DNA of 64,000 nucleotides from Cryptomeria japonica (taxonomy: Eukaryota; Streptophyta; Pinopsida; Cupressales; Cupressaceae), in NCBI RefSeq assembly GCF_030272615.1, contig NC_081414.1, positions 813,908,569 to 813,972,568 on the forward strand, read 5' to 3'. The notes under the pieces were generated by a model, which was not told the DNA's origin, did no database searches, and saw nothing but the letters and a program-made list of their open reading frames with translations. Positions 1-11,866 of the stretch are shown in pieces. Each line of letters opens with the position of its first letter. Position 1 is the first letter of the stretch. A program made the position numbers and the translations under genes.

Positions 1-1030
1 ATATTGTTTTCATGTCTTTGCATAAGCTTCAATATATCACTTATTCGTGCTTTAGGTCACTTTGCATCTTGATTTGGAGAATTTACATTATCATTTACAA
101 GCAATTAGGGTTTACTTTCTAGGTTGCTCTAGTTTGCTTACTTGCATTTTAGGATCTTGCACACACACAAGGTCTGCACACACAATACTTTTTACAATAC
201 AACTTGGCTATTCGTGGAGGTGGAAATCACCGAAATGGGGGTTTGACTAAGGCAAAACCCTATATAGCCACCCACCATACCCTTTTCAGATATAAGTGCA
301 GGTTTTGGGATTCGGACGATGCCGCAAGTTGCAGATCTAGGAAAAGTAGGCCGAGACAGCACTTCACACCAAATTTCAGAGCAAAAGACCAGGACAGGGG
401 CGTGGGGCACCCTGGTCCTACCAGGATAGGGGTGCTAGGTGCCCTGGTCCCTGGGATAGGGGCGCTGGGTGCCCTGGTCCTTCTATCAGACAACAAGTTT
501 TCAGCACTTTCCGACAGCTTTTCAGGTTGCAAAACAACAGTTTCAGGAGCAGAATCAGGACAGTGGTGCCCGCGCCCCCATCCCGAACATTTTCACTCAG
601 ATTTTAACCCCAGGTATGCATTTGCATTCTTGTCTTGTCCTTGTGTTTACATCTTTCCATTGTTTAAGTTCAATTCTGCAATCTTGTTATTAGTTCATAC
701 TTGCACTTTGGGGTTAGGGATTGAACTTGCATCATTTTATCTTTCAATTACAACAAAGGAATAGAAATCCTAATAGGTAGCCCATGGCTCTCTCTTCCAC
801 AAAAAGAAGTAGCTAATTGTGTGATACCTCTAGGCTCTTTCATATTCCACAAGTGTGTGGTTGAAAGTGAGATTAGGGCATGTTTGCTTAGTGTCACTTT
901 TTCTCCTACATAGATATGATGTTCTAAGTTTGGTACAGGTTTTGATGTCTTGAATTTGTTGCAAGTTCTGATCAATGCTTCCCCTAGCTGAGTTTTCCTC
1001 TTAATGTGGATATGTACAGTGATTACCAAG
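1..1030. other. Unassigned repeat-like DNA at left edge
   Basis: No protein domain was recognised on either strand. The longest open frame (186 codons, plus strand, 204-764) has no recognisable motif and runs through the GC-rich minisatellite, so I do not call it a gene. The texture resembles a retrotransposon leader, and this may be the leader of a plus-strand element or the far 3' untranslated part of G1. I could not place a boundary with G1; about 1030 is a guess, based on similarity that starts near 1060 to the sequence just right of 13332. Confidence 0.35.
391..480. repeat. GC-rich minisatellite, three ~30-bp units
   Basis: Three imperfect units begin near 391, 423 and 453. Each has the form AGGAYAGGGG...GGTGCCCTGGTCC. 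A weaker, diverged relative may lie near 558-588. The GC content stands out sharply from the AT-rich surroundings. Confidence 0.75.
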
Positions 1031-1472
1031 CTATGGTGAAATACATCGAAAGGATATGCGGATAAACCAGGATAGTGACTACGCTAAGTATGTCCTGGAT
1101 AATGTGATAAAAATGTCAAGCGATGGCCGATAGTGCTTGACTATGGATATAATATCTTGGTAGTAAAGATAGATAGAGGAGCTATCCTCTCACAATAGCG
1201 CCTGTTGCTAGGTTTTCACTAGTTTCTTTTATTGTACCCTTTTTTATTTGCTTTTTCTTGATTTTTGATATTTTTTGATATTTTGATATTTTTTAATTTT
1301 TCCGTGCATTAGACTGCCCAAGTGTAGTATTTCTTCAGATGGATGTTGTTAGTTGGTTCGTCAAGCACATCTCCTTCTGAAGTTGTTAGCTAATAATTGC
1401 CTAATCCATAGGCTGATATGATAACATAGGGACCTAACAGCTAGGTTCAAATTTTCCTTTCTTTTCCCGATC

Positions 1473-2463
1473 TTACTGATTTCTAGGATTTTCCTTGAGT
1501 ACTAAATCACCAATTTTAAAAATTTTGGGAATGACCTTGTGGTTGTAGCTTTTGCACATGCATTGCTGATATGCTTTGAGGTGAGTGTAGGCACATTGGC
1601 ATCTTTCATCTAGAAGTTCTATCTCTTGCAGTCGGTTAACTCGATACTCTTCATCTGGAATTAGGCCTTTCAAAGAGACTCTGAGAAATGGAATTTTTAC
1701 CTCTAGGGGTAAAATTGCTTCTGATCCATATACCAATGAATATGGTGTAGCTCCCGTAGGTGTGAGGATGCTAGTTCTATATGCCCAAAGTGGTGGATTG
1801 AGTTGTACATGCCAATCTTTGCCTGCATCATTCACTGTTTTCTTTAGGATTTTCAATATTGTCTTGTTGGATGCTTCTGCCTGACCATTTCCCTGTGGGT
1901 AGTAAGGTGTAGAGAAACGATGTTGGATTTTGAATTTTTCACATAGTTCTCACACATCTTGGTTCTTGAAAGGTCATCCATTATCTATGATGATGGAACT
2001 TGGAATGCCATATCTGCAGATTAGATAATTAAGGATAAAAGAGGCAATTTGTTTTCCAATCACTATGGTCATGGGGACTGCTTCAATCCATTTGGTAAAG
2101 TATTATATTGTAGTTATAATGAACTTGTGTCCATTCAAAGATGAAGGATTAATTTTGCTGACTAAGTCCAGTCCCCACTAGAAAAAGGGCCAAGATGTTG
2201 TGAATGGCTGCAGTTCTTGTGCTGGTGCATGTATAAGATTGCCATGGATTTGGCATTTAGGACACTTCTTTGCAAAATGATAAGAGTCTTTTTCCATTGT
2301 CGACCAGTAATATCCCATTCTTAGAAGATTTTTAGCAAGAGTAGGACCACTTGAATGTGTACCACAAATACCTTCGTGAAGCTCTTGTAAAGCAGAATCA
2401 GATTCATTACGATCAAGGCAACAAAGAAGAGTACCATCTAGACCTCGACGGTACAAAGTATCG
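1473..2463 (-). pseudogene. G1 integrase (decayed)
   Basis: Integrase inserts the cDNA into host DNA. The zinc-binding part lies at 2178-2456 (histidines in EGICGTHSSG, cysteine pair in KKCPKCQIHG). The DDE core runs to about 1860 and the C-terminal part to 1473, ending in the GDLVLKENPRNQ motif. The first Asp (DLV, near 2165), the second (IDNG, near 1990) and the Glu in GQAEASNK (near 1880) are all still visible. Stop codons interrupt the core at three or more places, so it is dead by truncation, not by loss of catalytic residues. Confidence 0.85.
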
Positions 2464-2513
2464 GTAGTGAGAGTATAACGGGCGGCTTGCTGGATAAAGT
2501 TGCATTTTTGGTT

Positions 2514-3548
2514 TTAGGATAGGTCAATGGGTAGGATATTTCTTTTAAGATAATTGTATATTGGTCTATATAATGGAGAGTCAGAACTGGTCAAGGCATA
2601 AATAACATGGGATTCAGAATAGTCATAGGCTGGGGAGAACAATTGCTCTACCAGAAACTCGTAATGACTCTGTTGCTCTGGAATTTGTAGTAGTGAAGCG
2701 ATAGTAGCCATTGCATCAGCTTCTTTGTTGTCCAACCTTAGTATTTGTTCAAAGGTGATGTGTACAAAATATTGTTTAAAATCATCCACCATTCATTTGT
2801 ATGGTAGTCGATTGTCATCCTTTGTCTGATAGTTATTATTGATTTGATTGATGACTAGTTGTGAATCTCTATAGACTTTTAATTATGTGATTCTCTATTC
2901 CACAACCATTTTGATGCTTATAACTAGTGCCTCATATTCAACAATGTTATTTGTGCATTGAAACATGAGCCTATATGATCTTGGTATGGTGTGCCCTTCA
3001 GGAGTGATGAACAAAATGCCAACACCTGAGCCATGTTGAGAATATGATTCATCATAGTATAGGGTCCATTGTTTGGTGAAAATAGAAAGAACATCTTTGT
3101 CCATAAATTCGATCTCCAGTGGTTTTTTTCTAGGTAGTGGTGCTTTAGCTAGTTGATCTGCAATTGCTTGTCCCTTGATAGCTTGTTGCTCTGTGTAATG
3201 GATATCAAATTCACTGAGAGTCATGACCCATTTAGCCAATCTGCCTGTAAGAGCTGCTTTGCTGAGTAAATATCTGAGAGGATCAATTTTTGCTATGAGC
3301 TTGATTGTATGTGCTAGCATGTAGTGCCGAAACTTTTGAGAAGCAAATACCACTATTAGACAAGATTTCTCAATGAATGTATAGTTGAGTTCATATCCAT
3401 TTAATGTACTATTGATGTAATAGATAGCTCGTTCCTTGCCTTGTTGATCTTCTTGTGCTAATTGTACCCCCAGTGATATATTTATTGTTGAAATGTAGAG
3501 GATTAGTAGTTTCCCTGCTATTGGTGGTACTAGAACTGGTGGATTCAT
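2514..3548 (-). pseudogene. G1 tandem RNase H domains (RT-linked and archaeal-type)
   Basis: The N-terminal ~125 residues (from 3548 down) are the RT-linked RNase H, with GYELNYTFIEKSCL and LTGRLAKWVMTLSEFDIHY. From about 3070 a second RNase H begins with QWTLYYDESYS, then GSGVGILFITPEGH and NNIVEYEALV. Such a second, archaeal-type RNase H is a known Tat-clade acquisition. In G2 and G3 the first motif reads YFDGSY; here the Gly after Asp is Glu. The stretch 2793-2894 carries stops, and 2514-2792 resumes with FEQILRLDNKEADAMATIASLL. Confidence 0.85.
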
Positions 3549-4400
3549 TAGATATTGCTTGATTTGATAGAATGTTTCTACACATTTTGCCTCTCATCTG
3601 AATGGTACATTTTTATGTAGCAAATGATTGAATGGTAGACTTTTATCTGCTAGTTGAGTGATAAATTGCCTAATTGACTAGAGCTATCCTTGTAGAGATC
3701 TGAGCTTACTGATGTTCTAGGGTGGTGGCATCATCATTATGGCTTGTACCTTTGTTGGATCCACTTCAATGCCCTTTGCTAAAACTATGTAGCCTAGTAA
3801 CTTGCCTGATGTAACCCCGAAGACACACTTCTTAGGGTTGAGCCTGACTTGGAATTTTTCCAATCTGTCAAAAATATTTTCTAAGATGCTTAGATGTGTT
3901 GCCCAGTTAAATGATTTAGCTAATAAATCATCCACATAGTCTTCCATGAAGGTATGCATCATGTCATGAAATATTGTTTTCATCAATCATTGATAAGTTT
4001 CTCATGCATTCTTTAAGCCAAAAGGCATGACATTCCAACAGTACGTTCCCCAAGGACAGGTGAATGTTGTTCTCTCTTGATCCTCTGGGGCTATCTTGAT
4101 TTGATTATAGCCTAAAAAACTATCCATTAGTGATAGCATTGCATGGCCTACTATGAGGTCTACAATTATGTCGATACTGGGAAAAGGAAAGTCATCCTTT
4201 GGATAGGCTTTGTTGACATCTCTAAAATTGGTGCATATTTTGATACTACCATTAGGTTTAGATACTGGTACAATGTTGGAAATCCATTCAACATAGTCGA
4301 TAGGTCGAATAAATCCAACGTCTAATAGTTTCTTTAGCTTAGCTTTGACCATGAGTGCTACACATGGATTCATCTTTCATAGTTTTTGTTTGACTGGCTT
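3549..4400 (-). pseudogene. G1 reverse transcriptase (decayed)
   Basis: RT copies the element RNA into DNA. The fingers and palm are open at 4002-4373 (DVGFIRPIDYVEWISNIVP, FRDVNKAYPKDDFPFPSID, WGTYCWNVMPFGLKNA). After a stop, the frame resumes at 3717-3986 with MEDYVDDLLAKS, so the catalytic YVDD box is intact. It then reads LNPKKCVFGVTSGKLLGY. Stops near 3990 and 3700 separate the pieces. Confidence 0.88.
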
Positions 4401-5717
4401 AGCTCCCGGAGCAATGGACAAATGATGCATGATTAATTATGGATCAATCTTGGGCATATCTGCATATGACCAAGCAAAGTTGATTTTCTTTTCTTTGAAA
4501 AATTGGATAAACTCAGATTTTTATTCCTCTGTCAAAGATTCTGCAAGGTGTATGTTTTTGGCTGCTTCTGTAGTACCAATGTTGATTGATTGAGTGGGCT
4601 CAATCAATATGGGTGATCGGTCTTGATAATATTCAGGAAGAGTGTCAAGTCTCCCATATTTAGGTGCCTTAAAAAGGTTTTCACCCTCAGATGCATCCTT
4701 TATTTTTACTTTTTTGTGATCTATTGCTACCATTGACTGGTTTTCAGTAGTAGATCTTTTATTTTGTTCATTTTTGCGACTGAGAGACTTGGCACTCCCC
4801 TGATTGCAGATGTCATTACTTTGTTCACTGGTAGAGTTTGTTTCTTAGTTAATGGTACACAAGTAATGGATAATGGATTCATCATTCGGAAAAATTGGTA
4901 TATCATGAGTTTTAGGTTCATCTCAGTCTATGAGGTCAAGAAAGATAAGTGGTAAGGAGTCATTAGGTGGATCCAGTTCAACTGCTATAAGTGTCAGGAT
5001 GGAGGTATCATCATGGTTGGTCAGGGTGTTAAAGAAGTTAAGGATTTCATTGAGGTCTTTAATGGTATCATCTTCTATGTAGACTTGCTCATAATATCAT
5101 TGTTTGTTTTCTTTGGCGTCATATATATTCTGTGGACCAAATTCAAGCGGTCTAGGTTCTATTCCATGTTCTTCTTGAGAGATGGGTATATGACTATCAT
5201 TTGCAGCAATATCTTCAATAACATTGGAATAAATGCCCCATTCATATTCATTGGAATCAGTTTCAGAGGTATTATCCTAAATTCTAGTAGTGTTGTGGAT
5301 GGGGATGTTGTAGGGTGAAAACAAGTCTTTGATGATTGATACAAGTCTGATAGTTTTCTCTAATTCTATGTCAGATCCTGTCTCCACTCTTTGCATTTGT
5401 TCATATACTATCTCTCCTCGAGGAGGAATGATGTTATCAGGAATAGATTTCTCTATGTTGGACATTGGTTCTTGAACATGATGTACTTCAGTAGTAGATA
5501 CTTCCTTCTTTTGATTGACAGGCTTCCCTTGATGTTGCTTTCTTTCTTGATATTCTCGTTCTTTACGTATTGTCTCTACTGATTCAAATAGTGCTTCCTG
5601 CCAGGAGTCCTCCTTGTATTTCTTCTTTGCTTTCCACTAAGGTTTTTGGTATTTTCTTGGTGTCCTCCTTGGTGGTAGAGTGTGTTTAGAGCCCAATCAT
5701 GTTTTGTCTTTATTGAA
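4401..5717 (-). pseudogene. G1 linker between G-patch and RT
   Basis: This is the low-conservation acidic linker found in the same place in G2 and G3. Recognisable fragments include FKAPKYGRLDTLPEYYQDRSP (4521-4733), which matches the EVPKD..DILP motif of G2 and G3. It has many stops. No catalytic motif was seen. Confidence 0.55.
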
Positions 5718-6200
5718 TTATGAAGGAGGATCTAATGGTTCTATGACGCCTTTCTGATGTTTTCCAATAGGTCCCTTGCCATTGTATCCCATTTTTTGTA
5801 TGATTAAGTAACCTTTTTCATACAGGTATGTTGGTATAGCTACCTCTATAGTAGCCACTTGGTCTTCCTCCTCATCCTTGTATAGCCAACTAAGGATGTC
5901 TTTTTCCTCTGATTCATGTGCTAGAATGCCTAGTTGAATAAATTTTCCATCAAACTTGGTGATGGGCTGTGTTTCTTGATGTGTTGATGTTGTAGGTAAT
6001 CCATGAGATTTAGGCGATTCTAGTAATTTGGCTAAACACAAAGGTTCCAAAGAGTATTCTCCCATGCCTTGCTCTTTGATTTTAATTTTTTGCTTGAAAT
6101 CCATAGATAGTGATTTAGACTTTTCTTGCTGAAGATCTAGTACTGAGTAACTTTGTTTTTCTCTATTACGTGGAACCAAGCTATCTTGGGCTGCCCCCAT
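5718..6200 (-). pseudogene. G1 G-patch-like domain after protease
   Basis: The open frame contains ILSWLYKDEEEDQVATIEV, then KMGYNGKGPIGKHQKG and IEPLDPPS. The spacing of glycines fits the G-patch family (nucleic-acid-binding, glycine-rich). The domain sits immediately downstream of protease and upstream of RT, as in G2. The frame ends at the point where G2 continues to a closing GLGY, so the C-terminal end may be truncated here. Confidence 0.7.
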
Positions 6201-7000
6201 AGCATTACAATGTTGAAATGGGTTATGATTTGCTAATATAGAAATCTCCTACCCATTGTAGGGGAACTTAACACACTGATGATAAGTAGAAGGTACTACT
6301 TGCATTTCATGTATCCAAGGTTGACCCAATAAGATATTGTATGTGAGGTCTATGTATAAGACTTGTCACATAGTGTCCTTTTGTATTGGTTCTACTTGAA
6401 TTGGCAACATTATTGTTCCTTTGGATGATCTCTCTTCATCATCCTATGCTTTGATAGTGATCATTTTGCATGGATCAATAGATTGCTCAAAGAAGCCTAA
6501 TGCACAGATAAGTTTCAAGGTACAGATATTGAGTCCAGCTCCTCCATCTATTAATACTCTTTTGACTCGATGCTTGTAGACCAAGACTTCAATGTGGAGT
6601 GGAGTATTGTGTGGATGGATCAATGAGATATTTTCATGCTCAAAAAAGGTGAGGTTATGAGGTCCTCTCATATGAGCGACCATGGCTTGGAATTTGGCAG
6701 CATCTAGATCTTGAGGTACATTTGTTTCCAATAGTGCTTGTTCCAAGATGTCTTTGTGTTTTGGTGAAAGTTTTAGCAATTCTAGTATAGATATTTGAGT
6801 AGGAGTTTTGCGCAGTTGACTGACTAGATTATATTGAATTTTGGGTATGGTTTTTATTGTTGATGTATGCCCCTTCAATACATATTTTTTAGCTCTGGTT
6901 GCTATGTTGACGGATTCATATTCACGCTTGTCCTTGATTGTGATGTCATTTACTTGATTATCCTTGTCTGATATATAATTGATGGTGTTATTGTACATGT
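6201..7000 (-). pseudogene. G1 aspartic protease region
   Basis: Open at 6444-6998. The active-site motif is VLIDGGAGLNIC, in which the usual D-S/T-G is D-G-G, as in many Tat elements. Upstream is ILELLKLSPKHKDILEQALLET. The frame breaks near 6440 in the region matching AYDEAKNSSKGTIVFP of G2. The protein would cleave the Gag-Pol polyprotein; this copy cannot be complete. Confidence 0.8.
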
Positions 7001-8973
7001 GATTGATATGAGCTCCACGTGTATTGTTTGAGGTGGAAGCTCCATCCTTGTTATAGTTTGGAAGAGGATTCTTAAAAGCTCCATGGTCACCATTTGTCTT
7101 GAGACCATCGACTGCTAAATTGTCTCTATCAATAATGTCTTAAACAATGTTTTTCAGCCTCATGCAATCATTTGTTTGATGACCTTTGTTGCGATGAAAA
7201 TCAAAAAAGTGTGAGTCATTCCACCAGGGTGGTTTGATTTATGGTTCAAAGTTGTTGATCACTGGTAAGGAGATAATTTTTTTTGCTAGGGGTTCCCTGA
7301 ATGCTGACTCCAATGATTGCCCTAGTGGTGTGTAAATGCATTTTAGAAAGTTGTTTGCATTACCTCGTGAGTTTGTATTAGGTCCTCGATTGGTGTTATT
7401 GCTTTGGGTATTTATGGCATTGTTTGTGTTGAGTTGATCTTGATTGGTATTTGGTGCATAAGTGTTATTGCCTTGATTAGCACCTTTTGGATTCTTTGTA
7501 GCTTGAGGATTACCTGATAATGCTAGCACTGGTTGCTTGGATTTTGCATCATTTGATTCATTTCCTCCTTCATTTCCAGTGTTTTTGTTTCTAGTCCAGA
7601 ATCTGGATTTGTCTAAGTTGTTGTTTGTTTGGTTGGTAATTAGATGAATTTGTTCCTTCTTTGAAGAATTTCAATGTTCCTTTCTTGACACATGCCTCCT
7701 CTACTTGGATGCCATTTTTAATCAATTTGGTAAAAGATGGTATACATTGAAGTTTGAGTATGTAACTCATCTCACTATTCAAGTTGTCAATGAAAATTTC
7801 CATCTTTTCTTTTTCGGACACATCTCGAGTATATCTTGAAACCATACATCACCAACATTTTTCACCAACATTGAAGGAATACCATGAATGTTTCATTGTT
7901 TTTCTACTCTGTGTTACAGACATATAGCATAGTGATAGCATGTTGAATGTTGTAGGAATATTGAGTTATAAATTTGTTGACTAATTCATCAAATGATCTG
8001 ATAGGAAGTGTGATTTTGGATAACCATTCCATTGTTTGTCCTCCCAAGCTTATTGGGAATAACCTCATCAAATAGGTGTCATCATGGGCAAATTCAAGAC
8101 TCATGGTACAAAATTCCTGAACATGATCACGAGGATCGCTTTTCCCATCATATTTATCAAATTTGGGAATATATGAGTTTGGGAGAAAAGGCACCATGTT
8201 TAACCATCTGTCAAAAGGATAAGACCAATTTCAATCAAGGAGTACCATACTATTGTCCCTTGTTGCATGTCTTGCATTTGTCTCTGCAACATTTGCATTT
8301 GCTGAGTGAGAGCAAACAAAGGCACATTTTCCTGCCGAGGGAAGAGTTTTTCCCTTTCATTATTTATAAGCTGAAATGGCGTGTGCAGGGGTATGTTTTG
8401 CTCATGGATGTTTTGCTCAGGCAAATTTTGTTCTGGTAGATTTTGCTCAGGTATGTTTTATTCAGGGTCACATGCTTCCTCCTCTCTTTGTCATTCTTGA
8501 TAGTCATAATGTCAAGATCTTGTTCTAAATATGTCAGTGTTAAAGTCATCAGGGAGTTTAACTCCTTTTCTTGTGAGCATGAGTAGATATTTTTCTTTGT
8601 TGTTTACCATGAGTCTTTCCACAAGTTTTTGAAAAGTGCTTTCTTGGCACTCTTGGAGGAGTTCCTCAAAAATTTTGGTGTCCTCTAGATTTGGACACTC
8701 GAAAGGATTTGATAATCTTTGATTCATGCTGGACTCTGGTTGTATTTCTCTTTGTTTGTTTCATTGAGAGCAAGTAACAACAGGCGTATAGTAGAAGCTT
8801 TCTACGACAAAAGGAATGAAATCCTCTTCGATGTTTTGTTTAGGGATTGGTGGTTCAAATCGGGGTATGTTGTAAGTGATGTACTCTTCAGGGAATAAGG
8901 CCAGATTAATCTTCCCTCCTTGATTTAGGCTTTGACTGAATGCTGATTTTTGACAAAATGCTCTACTCCTCAA
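7001..8973 (-). pseudogene. G1 gag (fragmented)
   Basis: Gag forms the virus-like particle. The N-terminal part is at 8512-8973 (FEELLQECQESTFQKLVERLM). The retrotransposon gag core is at 7904-8197 (YIPKFDKYDGKSDPRDHVQEF, SLEFAHDDTYLMRLFPISLGGQTMEWLS). 7591-7845 has SEKEKMEIFIDNL, and 7239-7529 is Asn-rich. Near 7140-7240 a nucleocapsid-like stretch reads FHRNKGHQTNDC, where the first Cys of the G2 form (FCNYHWNKGHQTNDC) is lost. Stops or frameshifts separate all pieces. Confidence 0.8.
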
Positions 8974-9640
8974 TGGTTCCTTGTTAAATTAATTTGTTTT
9001 GTTTTGAAGATACAAGTGGATGTGATGAAGGAATGTTCAATAAGATTTGAAGAGTTGGCGATTGATGTATAAAAATTTATTTCGTTTGGCAAGTTGCAGA
9101 GAACTAGGTTGTTGTTTCCTCAACTTAGTATTATGATAAATACTCTTTCTTCTCAGAATATGACGATTAGTCATGCACAAGTGATCAATGGTTTCCTTTG
9201 ATTTGTTTTGGATTTAGTTAGCTTGTTTTGGAAATTCAAGTTTTACTTTATCAAATGAAGGTTTAGATGCCCCCTCACGACAAAGCGTGTCAAATGATAT
9301 GGAATACGAGCTTTCCCAATATGGAAACTCAATTTGACAACTTGGAGTGTTAAAAACAAGTGTGTTTTTGGATAGAAATCCTTTTGATTGAAGGACTTGT
9401 TTGATACTTGTGATGAGGTTTCCTAATTTTGATAGGAGAGATGTGTGTTATCTTGTAACTAGTTTTCAGATTCTGACAACTTTGTTTTATGGAGAAATTT
9501 CTTTAAGAATAGGTTTTGATACTCTGTTTTGATTTTTTGTTTGATGAAGTTTAGGCCAAGGAAGGAAAGCTTCCTAAATTGTTTTTAGATTTTCCAAAAA
9601 TAGCCTCTGTTTTTCCCCCTATTTACTTTGTTTTTGCTAT

Positions 9641-10017
9641 GTGCTAAGACAGAAACACAATGCACTATAGAATTTCCTTAATGCGCTAGAAAATAGACTC
9701 TAGGCACTAAGCTGCCATCTGTGATGTGCTAACTGGTTTGCTTTGAATTTGTCTTGGTCTAAAATTTTATGCGCTAATATGGGCCGCTCATGCACTAAGT
9801 GATGGTCTCCACTCGCTAATTCTTGATCCCCACGCACTAAGCTATTGCTTCAACGCGCCAAAATGTTTTCAAAAAGTGCTACTTTAAACTGTTAGTTTTG
9901 GATTTTGGTGAAGCGCTTAAGTTCAGACTTAATGCGCTAAGGTGACGGTCGAGTGTGCTAAAGGATGGTTTCCACATGCTAAGAAGTTGCTCTTACATGC
10001 TAAACTGCCCTGATAGT
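9641..10017 (-). repeat. 21-bp periodic array, gag-proximal (G1)
   Basis: The core TGCGCTAA and close variants start near 9641, 9661, 9682, 9703, 9725, 9770, 9791, 9812, 9832, 9852, 9876, 9912, 9933, 9954, 9975 and 9997. Spacing is 20-22 bp, or about twice that where one unit is lost. The sequence between cores is poorly conserved, whereas the phase is kept. Confidence 0.8.
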
Positions 10018-11524
10018 TTGACCTAGTTGTTTTTCTACAATTTTTGGAGCTTTGTTTTTAGTTTTCAATGATAATGGATGATTTTCTGAAGTAACAACCG
10101 AAAGCACGACACAAAAGAAGCAACCATTTTGCTTAATCTAAACAATGAGTGTATGTTTTGCGAGGATGTGTTCAAATTCTCCATGTTTTAACAGGTTTAG
10201 ATACAACAACATACAATTCAGTCAGACTCTTTATTCAAGGGTCATAAGTAATATCATAGCTCACTAGTCTCGATACTCCGTTAGTTCAAACAGTCGTGTT
10301 ACCCCCTAGGGGCACCCATTTTTTTGCCTTTTGCCAGAAATTAACCCAAAGTGAATTGCTTCACAATTGAGTAGTTATCTTGGGAGATATATGGTGAGCG
10401 ATCTTGGGGGTGGATTCTTCCCCACCCTTGCACTATGATATTACAAATGTTTGGATACTAAATCAGCTCAAAGTTTGTATGTTAAAGTTTGTAATCAGGT
10501 TTCCCATTTGGCCGTCAGTGATAAACTCCCTTAGGAGGCTTCCCAACCTTTAGAACAAAAGGCTTTACGTATCTCAAGGATATTGGGGAAGGCTAATCGT
10601 TGTGCGCAACCATTGAAAAGGACTTTCATCACTTTCCACTTTTGATTATAGTGGGTTGGAACACTTGGCATCAAAGTCGTTTCCCACTTAGGTTATTCCC
10701 TTCACAATAGCCAAAGAATGACTTTAAGAGTTTTTCAACCCCTCGAGAAGGCAGGCCTGCTAAAGGTTTTAATGCAATAAACACTAAAAGTGTAAGAGTG
10801 GTCTGGCTTTTTGATCACCCAGTTAAGGGAAGAGCATATTCCTTCCACTTTCATAGCAAAGCAAACAAGTGTTCTTTTTAACTTTTCATTGCAATGATTT
10901 GTTAAAATCTATATGGAGATGTTGATCCACAAAAACATGGTGTTTATTTTATCCCTTTAAAGCAATGATTTTTTGATCTAGGAAAAGAACCTGGTCAACA
11001 AAGCAAATTCGATGTTTGGTCAACGAAAGAAATTGATCAAAAGGGGAAGATCTTCCCTCTTTAATTGTGAATGACTTTGGACATGTGTGATTCTTTTACT
11101 TTGCAAAAATTTGAAGTGGATCCTTTTATGCACCAAAGGATGGTGAAGTTATTTTAAACCCCTTTGTTTGCAACAATAAAAAGATTTGTCTTGTTCTTTT
11201 TATAGCCCAAAATGAAAAATTTCTCCTAGAAAAAGAAAGAAAGATGTTTTTTTGTTGTGGTTCTTTTTATTTGCCCAAAATAAGGTGAGTTCAATTTTAT
11301 CCAACAAGAATTAAAAGACCCTAAATTTTAACTAACTTAACTAAGTTAGTAAAAATTTAAACTATTTATAATTCTGAAAATAAAACTAATCTCCACCTGC
11401 AAGAAATTGTCAGAATCCTACAAAATACCAATCAAAATAGTTAGAAAAATCTTGGCTTTTGTGGACTTCTACAAGTCTATATTTAAGCTCGGTGACAATT
11501 TAATTGTTTGCTTTCTGTTTGTGA

Positions 11525-11813
11525 TGCACTACAGAAAAGACTATATGCGCTACAAGATAATCGAGATGCGCTATCGGATAGACCTGATGCACTGAAATGT
11601 TCTCTGAATGCACTGCTCTATTATTTTCCCATGCCGAGACCTACAGGAAAAATGTTAAAAATTCCATGCGTTAAGTGATGGTCTGCATGCACTAGGAAAT
11701 GAGTCCCAAGCGCTAAATAGTGAGCCGGATGCACTGGAATGTTAACCAGATGCTCTAAGGGATGTTCCCCACACACCAATTCCTGTTTCTCATGTACCTG
11801 CAAAATTGATTAG
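11525..11813 (-). repeat. 21-bp periodic array, PBS-proximal (G1)
   Basis: Cores (TGCRCTAA type) start at 11525, 11546, 11567, 11588 and 11609, then 11667, 11688, 11709, 11730, 11751, 11772 and 11793. Every interval is exactly 21 bp except one of 58. The array ends about 30 bp from the primer-binding site, the same place as the array in G2. Confidence 0.88.
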
Positions 11814-11842
11814 ATTTAAAAACTGATTTGATTAGTGGGTTA

Positions 11843-11862
11843 GAGCCCCATGGTGGGCACCA
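11843..11862 (-). promoter_or_regulatory. G1 primer-binding site
   Basis: The minus strand reads TGGTGCCCACCATGGGGCTC, four bases after the LTR end. The complement ends in CCA and has the GAGCCCC look of a tRNA T-arm. I cannot name the tRNA. Confidence 0.75.
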
Positions 11863-11866
11863 AAAA

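Larger units (their letters stand above)
8974..11842 (-). other. G1 5' leader (untranslated)
   Basis: This is non-coding sequence between the primer-binding site and gag. It holds two 21-bp periodic arrays (9641-10017 and 11525-11813), and between them a block (about 10735-10900) that closely matches the G2 leader. No open frame of note was seen. Confidence 0.7.

Noticed and set aside
204-764. 186-codon plus-strand frame
   Set aside because: No domain; it crosses a GC-rich minisatellite and no promoter or homologue could be named.
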